Positions 23,039 through 37,168 are shown, counted from the stretch's first letter. The stretch is DNA of 64,000 bases from Eustoma russellianum (GCA_036186865.1 AP025067.1:14453122-14517121); one strand, 5' to 3'. Numbers and translations are program-made. The notes: generated by a model not told the origin, from the sequence alone.

Positions 23039-25683
23039 ATTTTTTATAAAAAGGCACATACACATATATTCCAACGTACTACCGACACGTTATATATTTT
23101 ACGTACGTTAACGTCACACCACTATATTTAACTCATATTTATGAGTATATTCAGGTCTTATATCATATGATATAAGTCATGGTGATGACAAATTTATTAC
23201 TACACGTTACAAGGTTCTAAACCAAAAATTGTCGTATCGGGTGAATACCGAAATTTCGCCAACGTGTCACTTACTTGTCATATATAGATGGCCAGCCCCT
23301 ACACTTCAAAAATGGCCACAAAGTTTTTGGCTTAGATGGTATGTACAGCCATAAAATCATTCCATGTTGGCACACACAAATCACCCCAAATTAAGGCCAA
23401 ATTGTGGAGATTCCAAATTCTATTTTTGTCACATGTTAGGCGCCACATTAATCAGCCTTAGGAGCTGAATATTAAAGTTTAATTTATGTATATTATGTGT
23501 AACATAATATATATAACACGTGCAAAAATTTGGAATTTAATCGGAGAAAAATCGGGTAATCGACAAACATCGAAAATGCGGTTTTCTACGAACATGAAAC
23601 ATGGAACATTTTTGGCATGGCATATAACATGTATCTAAACACTTTTTACATACTTCATACATTTTAAGTGTTATAGAAAAATCAATTAAGGGTTGATTGG
23701 AATATACCATATGTGTATAATTATATGTGCACTATTTTACAAAGTTTGCAAAAATAAAATTCAGCACATGTATATTCATAATACACGCCTAGCTCAGCCA
23801 TGTTGGAGCATATGTGGAGCTTTGTTGGCATCTTGATTGGACAAGAATGAAGCATACAATTTTGGTGACATAAAGAAAGGAGCTACTTTAGGTAACATTT
23901 CAAACTTTGTCACATTTGTGACACAACCTGAAAATTCAGCATGTGTAAAATAGAGCTGGCCGATTTTTCCACTTAATGAGCCATATTTACTATCTTGAAT
24001 CATGTGGATTAATTGAAAGATGTTATGACAATGTTTTGAATAAGTTATGGAAATAATATGGTTATATCTTTGAATATGATACATGCTGAAAATTTCAGCA
24101 TGTGTGGGAATGAATGTGGCCGAATTCATGGCCCCTTGGTGACTAATTTTTATTTCAAATTTAGTAGAAATGTATTGTACTAAATGATGATTAATTTCTT
24201 CTTTATTTTCAAGGAATAAATCAAATACAAACTTGGCAATAATTTGAATTAAGTGAGAATGTTACACATGCTGAAATTTCAGTATGTGGAGAGGTGTAAT
24301 GGCCGAATTTTGCAAGGAAATGGGTGATTATTTGTCTTGCTAATTATGTGGGATGACTATGTGACTTATGACAACACTTTTATGGCTAATTGACACATAT
24401 TTTTTAAGGTTTATTTTCAGATTTATCTAGTCATCAAAAGATGACAACTTCCATCTAATCAATGAGTGCCAAGTAAACAAGAGCTTAATGATCATCCAAT
24501 GAGGAGTTGCCAAGTAAGCAAGGAAATGTCACAATGATGCAATATACTCTTCCAAGGACTTAGAAGATAATTTTCAAGAAGAAGAGAAGGCAAAAGGGGG
24601 CGCCACATCTTGATAAAAAGAGAGAAAAGAGCAAATCAAAAAGAGACAAGCCTCACAAGTTCAAAAGTGCAAAAGAGTCTTCTATCTATTCTTCTACATT
24701 TTCTTTCTTTCTTATCTCTTAAATCCTATTGTATTCATATTCATACATCTTGAATAGGCTTCTTACATACCACCCTATACTCTTTATTATTGTAAAATAT
24801 TGATCAAGGTGTGATCAATCATGCACTTGTAAGGCGGTGGTGTTCGTGATCATTGTATTCATATACAAGATTTGTGAAGGGTTGGAGTTGGTGTGTAACT
24901 CCATCAACCCTGTGGTAAGGTGTTATTCGTGTTTTGTGATTAGTGCTAACCGAAGAAGGTGTCCTCGAAGACTGGAGTAGGTTGTTTTAACCGAACCAGT
25001 ATAAATTTCCTAGTGTTATTTACTTTCAGCACTTACTTTCAGTTTCAGCATTGTGTATCGTTTTTCATCACGTTATTAAAAATAGTAAACAAATTTCAAA
25101 AATCACAAAACTTTCCAGAATCATAGCTACATGTCTTAAGGTTAATTTGGCGCAAGTTTGGACCCTTTTGGATAAGGATAAGTCATCCAAACGTCTAAAG
25201 TTCTGAAACTAGTGCAGTCTGATTTTCAGCCTTGGAAAGGTTGAGACTTTGATCATGTTTGACTATCTTCCCAAAAGAATTTTTCAAAACTGATTCAACC
25301 CAATTAAATAAGACTAATAAGGGTTTAGTCATTAAATTTTCAGAGCATTTGGAGTCACGGTTAAATAGAAATTAATTTTTCAAAACAGACTACCGTTTCT
25401 GGCAAATTTGTGCAATCTGACCATCAACAATTTTTAAAGAGGTTAGAGGTTGAATTTTAATCTGAAATTTTTAGGAGATACTCAGAACATCTGAGACTAA
25501 GATCTATCCAAATTTTAGAATTTTTGAAGACCTTCAACCTAGTTTTCAAAATGTTTTAAAACTGGTCCTAAAAATAGAAACTGTTTTCAGAATTTGGGTT
25601 TTTGGTTTGAAACAACTTTAAAAACCACATTTTCCGCACCCACTATTCAACCCCCCTTCTAGTGGTGCCTTGCAGATCCTACA
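22991..25683 (+). repeat. Element C 5' LTR, right part
   Basis: Resumes in the (TA)n tract and runs to CCTTGCAGATCCTACA. Three copies of a ~24 bp palindrome with arms CATGCTGAAA/TTTCAGCATG occur at about 23925-23950, 24080-24104 and 24264-24288. Each is followed by a GGCCGA-type motif. The CCGAACCAGTATAAA block is at 24991-25005. No coding potential is seen. Confidence 0.85.
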
Positions 25684-25685
25684 AG

Positions 25686-25698
25686 TGGTATCAGAGCG
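25686..25698 (+). other. Primer-binding site of element C
   Basis: TGGTATCAGAGCG lies two bases after the 5' LTR, as in element A. It is complementary to initiator-Met tRNA apart from the last base. Confidence 0.8.
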
Positions 25699-25739
25699 CA
25701 GGAACACTCACAACAAAAGGATCCAACGATCTAAGTGAG

Positions 25740-27708
25740 ATGGCATCCACTAGCTATAACACCGTAGAAGAAGGAATGTCAACCATAAGGCCTGCTCTTT
25801 CGATGGTGAGTCCTTTATTCAATGGAAATTAAGAATGAAATTTTTTCTTATGTCTATTGATATTGATCTATGGTCCATCATAGAAGACGGTCCATTTGTC
25901 CCTTCTAAATTGTCAATTGTTGATGGTGTCACACTACAAGTTATAAAAATGAAACAAGAATACACTAGTGATGACAAAAAGAAGTTGAGTATGAATGCTA
26001 AAGCCATACCACTACTCTTAAATGGTCTAAGTAAAACTGAGTCTAATTACGTGTCTAATTGTTCGAGTGCTCAAGAGATGTGGAAAATTCTTGAAATGAA
26101 ACATGAAGGAACTAGCCAAGTAAAGGAGTCCAAGATTAATATGCTTATGTCCACACTTGAGTCCTTTAAATTATTGCCAAATGAGTCTATTGTTGAGATG
26201 GATTTACGATTGACTAACATCTATAATTCTCTTGAGTCTTATGGTAAAGCTTTCTCCACGCAGGAAAAGGTCCAGAAGGTACTACGAAGTCTTCCATCTG
26301 AATGGGACCCTAAAGTTACAGCAATAGAGGAAAGTAAGGAAACCAAATCAATAAAAATGGAGGAACTAATCGGTTCTTTAAAGGTATATGAAAACAAACT
26401 CACTTTAAGACATTCTGAGTCTATTTCCAAAAATGATAAGGCTATAGCATTTAAATCAAATGAATACGTCGTAGATGATAGTGACATAGATTCCGATGAT
26501 GAGCATTTAATCACGATGGCTAAAAGATTAAGAAAAATCTTGAGAAAATCGATTAAACATAAGTCTACTTCATCTAAGGATCATAAAAATAAAAATAAGG
26601 AAATAAAGTGTTATGAATGTGGACAACCTGGACACTTGTCATATGATTGCCCGAACAAGGACAAACAAACAAATACCTTGACAAGGATCAGACCAAAACT
26701 AGATTCGTCTCAGAACCTAAACAAAGGAGAAGAGCCTTCAAAGCCTCCACTTGGAGTGACACATCCGACTCTAAGACTGATGATACGGAAGAACAAAAGG
26801 CACAAGTATGCTTTACATCTAAAGCATCAAATGAGGTATCTTCCGACTCTGATTCTGATTCTGAATGTTCTTACGATGATTTATTTAGTCAATATTTAGA
26901 GTTGCATAAGTTTTCAAAGACTCTTGCAAAAGAAAAGAAATGATTAATTGAAGACAAGAAGTTGTTAGAATCTTCTAACACGAACCGTGTTTCTCAATTA
27001 AATGATTCAAAAGAAGAGTCATCATGCATCATTAATGCATTAATGTCTGAAATTTCATCATTGACATCCAAGAACACTGAACTGAAAGCCGAGATTTTAA
27101 AGTTGAAATCAAGAAACGAAGATCTAGAAAAGACTAGAAAACAATTTGATACGGGATCTAACATGCTAGATTGCATTATTTTATCACAAAAATATGAGAG
27201 TGATAAAACTGGATTAGGATACAGTGAGACAAACGAAGCATCATCTAAACCATCTAAGTTTGTTTTGTCTAAGAAAGTAGACACATCAAAGGCATGCGTA
27301 GCGCCTAAAGTAACGCAAAGACCCCCTCTCCCCTCATCTCGTCATATCTCTTCTTCATATCATACAAAGTATAATTATGTGCCGTATAAATATGAGAAGA
27401 AGACTAGTACACCACTCATCTCATCTCATCGTTCTTCTTATCATACAAACAGAAATCATGTTCCATATAGAAAGCCACTGATGCATATGCGACATTCATA
27501 TCATAAAAATGCATCTAGATCACTCCCCGTGCATGCAAACCAAAAGCAAAAACCATACTATATGCATGATGAGATTCTCGGCCAAAGGCCAAACGCATTT
27601 GCCCCTAACGTATATTATGTTTTGTTTTCATTACCTTTCTCACCTTTTGGAAAACCTAGAAAGGTCACCCAAATTTGGGTACCAAAAGGGACACTCTCAA
27701 AGGGTTGA
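25740..27708 (+). pseudogene. Element C gag (only coding region of the element)
   Basis: The frame starts at ATG 25740 and encodes a capsid-like gag close to that of element A. A one-base loss near 25798 shifts frame, after which 25835-26650 is open: UBN2-type gag and a complete CCHC knuckle (CYECGQPGHLSYDC, 26609-26650). A second shift just after the knuckle leads to the Ser/Asp-rich region (26720-26940), one TGA at 26941-26943, then the coiled coil (26962-27230) and a His/Tyr/Ser-rich tail. The frame ends at TGA 27706-27708 after TQIWVPKG, the same terminal motif as in element A. Non-coding purine tracts follow at once. With three lesions it is not functional as read. Confidence 0.78.
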
Positions 27709-27967
27709 ATAAATAGCCCTTAAGAATGCACCTTTGAGATTATTTAAAATGCATGATTTTTTCTTCTTTACATGCGCTTTTGATTGTCTTTCCAAAATAA
27801 AGTGGGAGAGAATGCATGATTTAAGGGGGAGAGAGAAAGATCAATTGCACAAATCAAGGGGGAGAGAATGCAAAATTCAAATTTGAATTTGTGCACGGTT
27901 GGAGGGGGAGCGACAAGATTTAAATCATGAATGTAGGTTATTTTGTAAATCATCAAAAGGGGGAGAT
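27709..27967 (+). other. Multiple polypurine tracts of element C
   Basis: Within 260 bp after the gag stop there are five tracts: AAAGTGGGAGAGAA (about 27800), AAGGGGGAGAGAG (about 27823), AAGGGGGAGAGAA (about 27855), GGAGGGGGAG (about 27901) and AAAAGGGGGAGA ending next to the 3' LTR. Element A has the same arrangement, but after pol rather than gag. Confidence 0.8.
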
Positions 27968-28340
27968 TGTTGAGAAAAAGGGGTTTGAGTGATTTCAAAA
28001 TGCATGATTTAAATAACGTGTATTATAGAAATGCACAACATATTTTATGACATGACACGTTTTGCATAAAACTTGCCTTATATAGTTCATATATATTGTT
28101 GCCGTACTAACGAGCCATGAAGCTTTAAAGCTTACATCAAATGGCAAGCATTTGTTATGTCTGAACTATTTTCAGGTGCCATCATTAATGAACTAAACTA
28201 GTTCATTAAGTGAAGTACTTAGTTAAATAAACTAAGTGGTTCATTAAAGGAAGCTATATTTGGAAAAGGCACAAAGGAAACAAGTTGAAGAATGGAAAGT
28301 CCTCTTCATCCTCCCCACACTTTTTTAACATATATATATA

Positions 28341-28371
<31 letters not shown>

Positions 28372-28958
28372 TCAGATTTTTTATAAAAAGCACATATGCA
28401 TATATTCCAACGTACTACCGACACATTATATATTTTATGTACGTTAACGTCACACCACTATATTTAACTCATATTTATGATTATATTCAGGTCTTATATC
28501 ATATGATATAAGTCATGGTGATGACACATTTATTACGACACGTTAAAAGGTACTAAACCAAAAATTATCGTATCGGGTGAATACCGAAACTTCGACAATG
28601 TGTCACGTACTTGCCATATATAGATGGCCAGCCCCTACACTTCAAAAATAGCCAAAAATTTCGTCGCTTACATGGCATGTATAGCCATAAAATCATTCCA
28701 TGTTGGCACACACAAATCACCCCAAATTAAGACCAAATTTTGAAGATTCCAAATTAAATTTTCGTCACATGTTAGGTGCCACTTTAATCAGCCTTGGGAG
28801 CTGAATATTAAAGTTTAATTTATGTATATTATGTGTAACATAATATATATAACATGTGCAAAAAGTTGGAATTTAATCGGAGAAACATCGGGTAATCGAC
28901 AAACGTCGAAAATGCAGTTTTCTACGAACACGACACATGGAACATTTTTGGCATGGCA
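27968..28958 (+). repeat. Element C 3' LTR, first part
   Basis: Starts TGTTGAGAAAAAGGGGTTTGAG directly after the last purine tract. It has the ATGAACT/AGTTCAT dyads (about 28187-28210) and a (TA)n tract at 28330-28371. It is cut after TGGCA (28954-28958) by a solo LTR of the same family and resumes at 31989. Confidence 0.88.
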
Positions 28959-29329
28959 TGTTGAGAAAAAGGGGTTTGAGTGATTTCAAAATGCATGATT
29001 TAAATAAACGTGTTACAACGAAATGCATGACATATTTTATGACATGACACGTTGTTGCATAAAACTTGCCTTATATAGTTCATATATAATGTGGGGTACT
29101 AACGAGCCATGAAGCTTTAAAGCTTACATCAAATGGCAAACATTTGTTGTGTTTGAACTATTTTCAGGTGTGATAATTAATGAACTAAACTAGTTCATTA
29201 AGTGAAGTACTTAGTTAATTAAACTAAATAGTTCATTAAAGGAAGCAATATTTGGAAAAGGCACAAAGGCAACAAGTTGAAGAAAGGAAATTTATCCCTC
29301 TCCTCTCCTCACATATATTACACGCCATC

Positions 29330-29392
<63 letters not shown>

Positions 29393-31988
29393 CAGATTTT
29401 TTGAAAAAGGCACATACACATTTATTCCAACGTACTACCGACACGTTATATATTTACGTACGTACATTAACGTTACACCACTATATTTAACTCATATTTA
29501 TGATTATATTCAGGTCTTATATCATATGATATAAGTCATGGTGATGACAAATTTAATACGACACGTTAAAAGGTTCTAAACCAAAAATTGTCGTATCGGG
29601 CGAATACCGAAACTTCGCCAACGTGTCACGTACTTGCCATAAATAGATGGCCAGCCCCTAAACTTCAAAAATAGCGACAAATTTTGTGTCTTACATGGTA
29701 TGTGCAGCCATAAAATCATTCCATGTTGGCATACACAAATCACCCCACATTAAGACCAAACTGTGGAGATTCCAATTTCAATTTTGTCACATGGTTTAGG
29801 CGCCACTTTAAGATCAGCCTAAGTGCTGAATATTAAAGTTTAATTTATGTATATTATGTGTAACATAATATATATAACATGTGCAAAAATATGGAATTTA
29901 ATTAGAGAAAAATCGGGTAATCAATAAATGTCGAAAATTCAGTTTTCTACGTAGACGACACATGGAACATTTTTGGCATATCATATAACATGTATCTAGA
30001 CACTTTTTACATATTTCATACATCTCAAAGTGTTCTAGAAAATTCAATTAAGGGCTGATTGGAATATACCGTGTGTGTATAATTAAATGTGCACTATTTT
30101 ACAAAGTTTGCAAAAATAAAATTCAGCACATGCACAACCATGTCACACGCCTATAACAGCCTTGTTGGAGCATATGTGGAGCTTTGTTGGCATCTTGATT
30201 GGTCAAGAATAAAGCATACAATGTTGGTGACTGAAAGAAAGGAGCTACAAAAGGTGACATTTCAAATCTTGTCACAATTGTGACACATGCTGAAAATTCA
30301 GCATGTGTGCTAAAGAGCTAGCTGATTTTATCCCCTTAATGAGCCATATTTGGTTGTCTTGAATCATGTGGATAATTGGGAGATAATTTGGAAGTGTTTT
30401 GAATATTCTATGGAAACAAATAAGGTGATTATTTCAAATATCACACATGCGGAAAATTTCAGCATGTGTGGATGAATGTAGGCCGATTTCTAGGCCTTAT
30501 TGGTGACAAATTTTTATTCCAAAAATTGATAAAGATGTCTTGTACTAAATGGTGATTCATTTCTTGGATTAAATCAAGTTAAAATTGGCAATGTTTTGAA
30601 TAAAAGGTGAATGTTACACATGCTGAAATTTCAGCATGTGCAAGATGTGGTTATGGCCGAAATTTTCATGCCTTCTTGGAGTTATTAGCCTAGCTAATTT
30701 TGTGTGATGATCTTGTGAATTATGGTAATCATTTTATGATAATTTTGGCACATGTTTTAAGTGTTATTCTCAGATTTGTCTAGTCATCAAGTGATGACAA
30801 CATCCAACCAATCAATGAGTGCCAAGTAAGCAAAAGCTTAATGATCATCCAATGAAGAGATGCCAAGTAAGCAAAGACACGTCACAATGATGCCATATAC
30901 TCTTCCAAAGACTTAGAAGATAATTTTCAAGAGGAATAAAAGGGTCCAAGGGGGCGGCCACAATGATAAAAGGAAAGAAGAGAGCAAGACAAAAATAACA
31001 CAAGTCTTACAAGCATACAAGGCCAAAAACGTTTTCATCTCTTTATACACCTTCTTTATTTCCTCTCTCTAAAAGCCTATTGTACTCATATTCATATACT
31101 TGAATAGGCTTCATATAGACCACCACACATTCTTTTCATTGTTGTAGAAGATTGATCAAGGTGTGATCAATCTTGCACTTGCAAGGTGGTGGTGTTCGTA
31201 CTCTTTGTATTCTCATACAAAGTTTGTAAAGGGTTGGAGTTGGTGTGTAACTCCATCAACCCTGTGGTAAGGTGTTCTTTGTATTGTGTGATTAGTGCTA
31301 ACCGAGGAAGGTGTCCTCGAAGACTGGAGTAGGTTGTTTATAACCGAACCAGTATAAAATTCCTGGTGTTATTTACTTTCAGCACTTACTTTCAGTTTCA
31401 GCACTGCTTATTGTTTTTAATCACGTTGGTAAAAATAGTAAACGAATTTCAAAAATCATGAAACTTTCCATAGTCATAGCCTCATGTCTTAAGGTTCTTT
31501 TGGTGCAAGTTTCAACCCTTTTGGACAGGTATAAGTCATTCAAACGTCCAAAGTTCTGAGACTAGTGCAGTCTGATTTTCAGGCTTGCAAAGGTTGAGAC
31601 TTTGATCGTATTTGACTAACTTCCCAAAAGAATTTTTCAAAACTGTTTCAACCCATTTAAATATAACTAATAAGGGGTTAGTTATTAAATTTTCAGAACA
31701 TTTGGAGTTAAGGACAAATAGGAATTAATTTTGCAAAACAGACTACCAGTTCTGGCAGATTTGCGCAATCTGACCACCAATAATTTTTCAAGGGGTTAGA
31801 GGTTGAATTTTGATCTGAAATTTCAGAATTTTTAAATACCTGCAACCTAGTTTTCAAATCGTTTTAAAACTAGTCCTGAGAACAGAAACTGTTTTCAGAA
31901 GTTGGGTTTTTGGTTTAAAACTATTTTAAAAACCATATTTTCCACACACTATTCAACCCCCTTCTAGTGGTGCCTTGCAGATCCTACA
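28959..31988 (+). repeat. Solo LTR of C family, same orientation, nested in 3' LTR
   Basis: A complete 3030 bp LTR (TGTTGAG...ATCCTACA) with perfect 5 bp TSDs TGGCA at 28954-28958 and 31989-31993. No internal region is present, so it is the product of LTR-LTR recombination. It carries three palindromes (30283-30308, about 30440-30466, about 30614-30638), a long (TA)n tract at 29330-29390 and the CCGAACCAGTATAAA block near 31345. It differs from the host LTR by many substitutions. Confidence 0.9.
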
Positions 31989-33920
31989 TGGCATATAACA
32001 TGTATCTAGACACTTTTTACATATTTCACACATTTTAAAGTGTTCTAGAAAAATCAATTAAGGGCTGATTAGAATATACCATATGTGTATAATTATATGT
32101 GCACTATTTTACAAAGTTTGCAAAAATAAAATTCAGCACATGTATATTCATAATACACGCCTAGCTCAGCCATGTTGGAGCATATGTGGAGCTTTGTTGG
32201 CATCTTTATTGGCCAAGAATGAAGCATACAATGTTGGTGACATAAAGAAAGGAGCTACACAAGGTAACATTTCAAACTTTGTCACATTTGTGACACATGC
32301 TGAAAATTCAGCATGTGTAAAATAGAGCTGGCCGATTTTTCCACTTAATGAGCCATATTTTAATATCTTGAATCATATGGATTAATTGAAAGATGTTATG
32401 GCAATGTTTTGAATAAGTTATGGAAATAATATGGTGATATCTTTGAATATGACACATGCTGAAAATTTCAGCACGTGTGGGAATGAATGTGGCCGAATTC
32501 ATGGCCCCTTGGTGACTAATTTTTATTTCAAATTTAGTAGAAATGTCTTGTACTAAATGATGATTGATTTCTTCTTTATTTTGAGGGAATAAATCAAATA
32601 CAAAATTGGCAATAATTTGAATTAAGTGAGAATGTTACACATGCTGAAATTTCAGCATGTGGAGAGGTGTAATGGCCGAATTTTGCAAAGAAATGGGTGA
32701 TTATTGTCTTGCTAATTATGTGGGATGACTATGTGACTTATGACAACACTTTTATGGCTAATTGGCACATGCTTTTTAAGGTTTATTTTCAGATTTATCT
32801 AGTCATCAAAAGATGACAACTTCCATCCAATCAATGAGTGCCAAGTAAGCAAGAGCTTAATGATCATCCAATGAGGAGTTGCCAAGTAAGCAAGGAAATG
32901 TCACAATGATGCATTATACTCTTCCAAGGACTTAGAAGATAATTTTCAAGAAGAAGAGAAGGAAAAAGGTGGCGTCACATCTTGATAAAAAGAGAGAAGA
33001 AGAGCAAATCAAAAAGAGACAAGCCTCACAAGTTCAAAAGTGCAAAAAGAGTCTTCTATCTCTTCTTGTACATTTTCTTTCTTTCTTATCTCTTAAAGCC
33101 TATTGTATTCATATTCATACATCTTGAATAGGCTTCTTACATACCAACCTATACTCTTTATTATTGTAAAAGATTGATCAAGGTGTGATCAATCTTGCAC
33201 TTGCAAGGTGGTGGTGTTCGTGATCATTGTATTCATATACAAGGTTTGTAAAGGGTTGGAGTTGGCGTGTAACTCCATCAACCCTGTGGTAAGGTGTTAT
33301 TTGTGTTTTGTGATTAGTGCTAACCGAGGAAGGTGTCCTCGAAGACTGGAGTAGGTTGTTTTAACCGAACCAGTATAAAATTCATTGTCTTATTTACTTT
33401 CAGCACTTACTTTCAGTTTCAGCACTGTGCATCGTTTTTCATCACGTTATTAAGAATAGTAAACGAATTTCAAAAATCACAAAACTTTCCATAATCATAG
33501 CCACACGTCTTAAGGTTAATTTGACGCAAGTTTCAACCCTTTTGGACAGGGATAAGTCATCCAAACGTCTAAAGTTCTGAGACTAGTGCAGTCTGATTTT
33601 CAATCTTGCAAAGGTTGATACTTTGATCGTGTTTGACTATCTTCCCAAAAGAATTTTTCAAAACTGTTTCAACCCAATTAAATAAAACTAATAAGGGGTT
33701 AGTCATTAAATTTTCAGAGCATTTGGAGTCACGGTTAAATAGGAATTAAATTTTCAAAACAGACTACCGTTTCTGGCAAATTTGCGCAATCTGACCATCA
33801 ATGATTTTTAATGGGGTTAGAGGAAATTTTTAGGAGATACTCAGAACATCTGAGAATAAGATCCCTCCAAATTTCAGAATTTTTGAAGACCTGCAACCTA
33901 GTTTTCAAAACGTTTCAAAA
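31989..33920 (+). repeat. Element C 3' LTR, middle part
   Basis: Continues the LTR interrupted at 28958 and closely matches 23620-25560 of the 5' LTR. It includes a perfect 24-base palindrome at 32638-32661 and related ones at 32293-32318 and about 32450-32475. It is cut at 33920 (after CAAAA) by an inverted solo LTR. Confidence 0.88.
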
Positions 33921-36900
33921 TGTAGGATCTGTAAGGCACCACTAGAAGGGGGGGATTGAATAGTGGGTGCGGAAAATGTGGTTTTTAAAATTTGTTTAAA
34001 ACCAAAAACCCAACTTCTGAAAACAGTTTCTGTTTTCAGAACCAGTATTAAAACGTTTTGAAAACTAGGTTGTAGGACTTCAAAAATTCTGAAATTTGGA
34101 GAGAACTTAGACTCAGATGTTATGTGTATCTCCTAAAAATTTCAGATTTAAATTCAACCTCTAACCCCTTGAAAATTTGTTGGTGGTCAGATTGCGCAAA
34201 TCTGCCAGAACCGATACACTGATTTGAAAAATTAATTCCAATTTGTACACAACTCCAAATGCTTTGAAAATTTAACCACTAACCCCTTATATGTTATAAT
34301 TAAATGGGTTGAAACAGTTTTGAAAAATTCTTTTGGGAAGTTAGTCAAATATGATCAAAGTCTCAACCTTTGCAAGCCTGAAAATCAGACTACACTAGTC
34401 TCAGAACTTTGGACGTTTGAATGACTTATACTTGTCCAAAAGGGTTGAAACTTGCGCCAAAAGAACCCTAGAACATGTGACTATGTTTTCTGAAAGTATC
34501 GTAATTTTTGAAATTCGTTTACTATTTTTACGAACGTGATTAAAAACAGTAAACAGTGCTGAAACAGAAAATCAGTGCTGAAAGTAAATGACACCAAGAA
34601 TTTTATACTGGTTCGGTTATAAACAACCTACTCCAGTCTTCAAGGAACACCTTCCTTGGTTCACACTAATCACACACACACAGTACACCTTACCGCAGGG
34701 TTGATAGAGTTACACCTAACTCCAACCCTTTACAAACCTTGTATGACGAGTACAATTCACACGAACACCACCACCTTGCAAGAATGAAGATTGATCACAC
34801 CTTGATCAATCTTTTACAAAGATGAATAATGAATGGTGGTTTATCTCAAGCCTATTCAAGATTGAAAGAATATGAATACAATAGGCTTACAAGAAGAAAG
34901 AAAGAAAGAGAGAATGTGGAAGAAGAAGAACTAGGCTTTTTGATCACTTTGATTTTGCAATGCTTGGCCTTGTTTTTGTTTGCTTTCTTCTCTTCTCTTT
35001 TTAATGTTGCAGCTGTCCCCCCTATGGTATGTCTCCCTCTTGAAAATTATCTTTTAAGTCCTTGAGAGAGTGTAAGACATCATTGTGACAATGTCTTGCT
35101 TACTTGGCATCTTCTCATTGGATGATCACTTAGTCTTCGCTTACTTGGCACCTCCTTATTTGTTCAACATTGTCATCATGATGACATGGAAAAAAATCTG
35201 AGATATACACTTTAACATGTGCCAAAAATCAATCATAAAATCATTCCATAAAACAAGAATTACATCATAAATTACAAGACCAAAAAATCCTTCCATATCC
35301 ATGCCAAAAAATCGGCCATAACAATCTTGCCATGCTGAATTTTTCAGCATGTGCATCATGGGGATAAAGTTCAAATCATTACCATTTTTCTTTGAATTTT
35401 TATCATAAAAATGAATCAACAATATATGGTAAGTATTGCTACCAATTAAGAGATGAACTTGGACACAAATGAGCACTAAAATTCGGCCACACCATGTACA
35501 CATGCTGAAACATTTTCAGCATGTGTGATATGTGAAATATCACCATTTATTTGTTTAAACATTATTCAAAACCTTACCATACCTTCTTCTAATCAATCAC
35601 CTAATAAAAGATGACAAAATATGTCACATTTAATAGAGAAAATCGGCCATTAGCTCCTTTGCACATGCTGAAATTTCAGCATGTGTAACATTCACTTTTG
35701 AATCAACTTATTTCCAATTTTACATTGATTTAATCCAAGAAATCAAAGAATAATTCAATCATTATTTAGCATGTAATACTCTTATCATATATGGAATAAT
35801 AAGTAGTCACCAAAGGGCCATAATTTCGGCCATCCTTAAACTTAGTATGCTGAAATTTTCAGCATGTGACATAAGAGAGATATATGTTGAATTCTTACCA
35901 TTTGTAGCCTTTCTCTTCAATTCACCAACAATGTATAATTGATCCTTGACCAATCAAGATGCCAACAAAGCTCCTCATGTGCTCCAAATCAGCTATATGT
36001 GACGTTGAATGATGTGTATACATGTGCTGAAATTTATTTTTGCTAACTTTGTAAAATAGTGCACATTTAATAATAAACATATGTAATATTCCAATCAGCC
36101 CTTAATTTAATTTTCTAGAACACTTTAAGATGTATATCATATGTAAAAAGTGTCTAGATACGTGTCACATGATGTACAAGAAAAACGTTCCATGTTATGT
36201 GCGTAGAAAACTGAATTTTCGATATTTATCGATTACCCGATTTTTCTCTAATTTAAATTCCAAATTTTGCACATGTTATATATATCATGTTATACATAAT
36301 ATATATAATATATACTTTAAATCTCAGCACTTGGCTGGTTTAAAGTGGTACCATTAACATGTGACAAAAATTAAACTTGGAATCTTCATATTTTGGCCTT
36401 AATGTGGAGTAATTTGTGTGTGCCAACATGGAAAGTATTTTTGGCTGATTATTATGTCATGTGCACGAAATTTACATCATATTTTGATATATATGGGCTG
36501 GCCATTTATTTATGGCAAGTACGTGACACGTTGGCGAAGTTTCGGTATTCGCCCGATACGACAAATTTCGGTTTAGAACCTTTTATCGTGTCGTATTTGA
36601 TTTGTCATCACCATATCTTATATCATACGATATAAGACCTGAATATACTCATAAATATGAGTTAAGTATAGTGGTGTGACGTTAACGTACGTACGTAAAA
36701 TATATAACGTGTCGATAGTACGTTAGAATACATGTGTATGTGCCTTTTTTAAAAAAAATCTGAATATATTTGTCATATATGTATGTGGCGTGTATTATAT
36801 ATTAATGAGGGGAGGAGGAGAAAACTTTCCTTCCTTAGCTTTGTTGCCTTTGTGCCTTTTCCAAATGTGGCTTCCTTTAATGAACTACTTAGTTTAATAA

Positions 36901-37168
36901 ACTAAGTACTTCACTTAATGAACTAGTTTAGTTCATTAATGGTGGCACTTGAAAATAGTATAAACACAACAAATGTTTGCCATATGATGTAAGCTTTAAT
37001 GCTTCATGGCTCGTTAGTCCGGCAACATTATATATAAGCTAAATAAGGCAAGTACTAAGCAATATCATGCACACGTTTGTTTATATCATGCACGTTTTAT
37101 CTTATGCTCGTTTTTGTGCACATTTAAATCATGTATTTGAAAATCACTCAAACCCCTTTTTCTCTACA
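33921..37168 (-). repeat. Solo LTR of C family, inverted
   Basis: A reverse-complement LTR of 3248 bp, reading TGTAGGATCTG at the left and CCTTTTTCTCTACA at the right, with perfect 5 bp TSDs CAAAA (33916-33920 and 37169-37173). Four palindromes occur at about 35330-35354, 35497-35524, 35662-35685 (perfect) and 35846-35868. The short open frames in it are chance. Confidence 0.9.

Noticed and set aside
22036..23131. Overlapping open frames of 60-173 codons after LINE ORF2
   Set aside because: Different registers, no recognisable domain, and the last one runs into the TA tract; treated as 3' non-coding sequence.
23920..24290. Palindromes as MITE ends or terminators
   Set aside because: They occur at fixed positions in all five LTRs of one family, without target duplications around them.
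29277..29534. 85 codon frame in the solo LTR
   Set aside because: Runs through a TA tract of the LTR; the other LTR copies break it.
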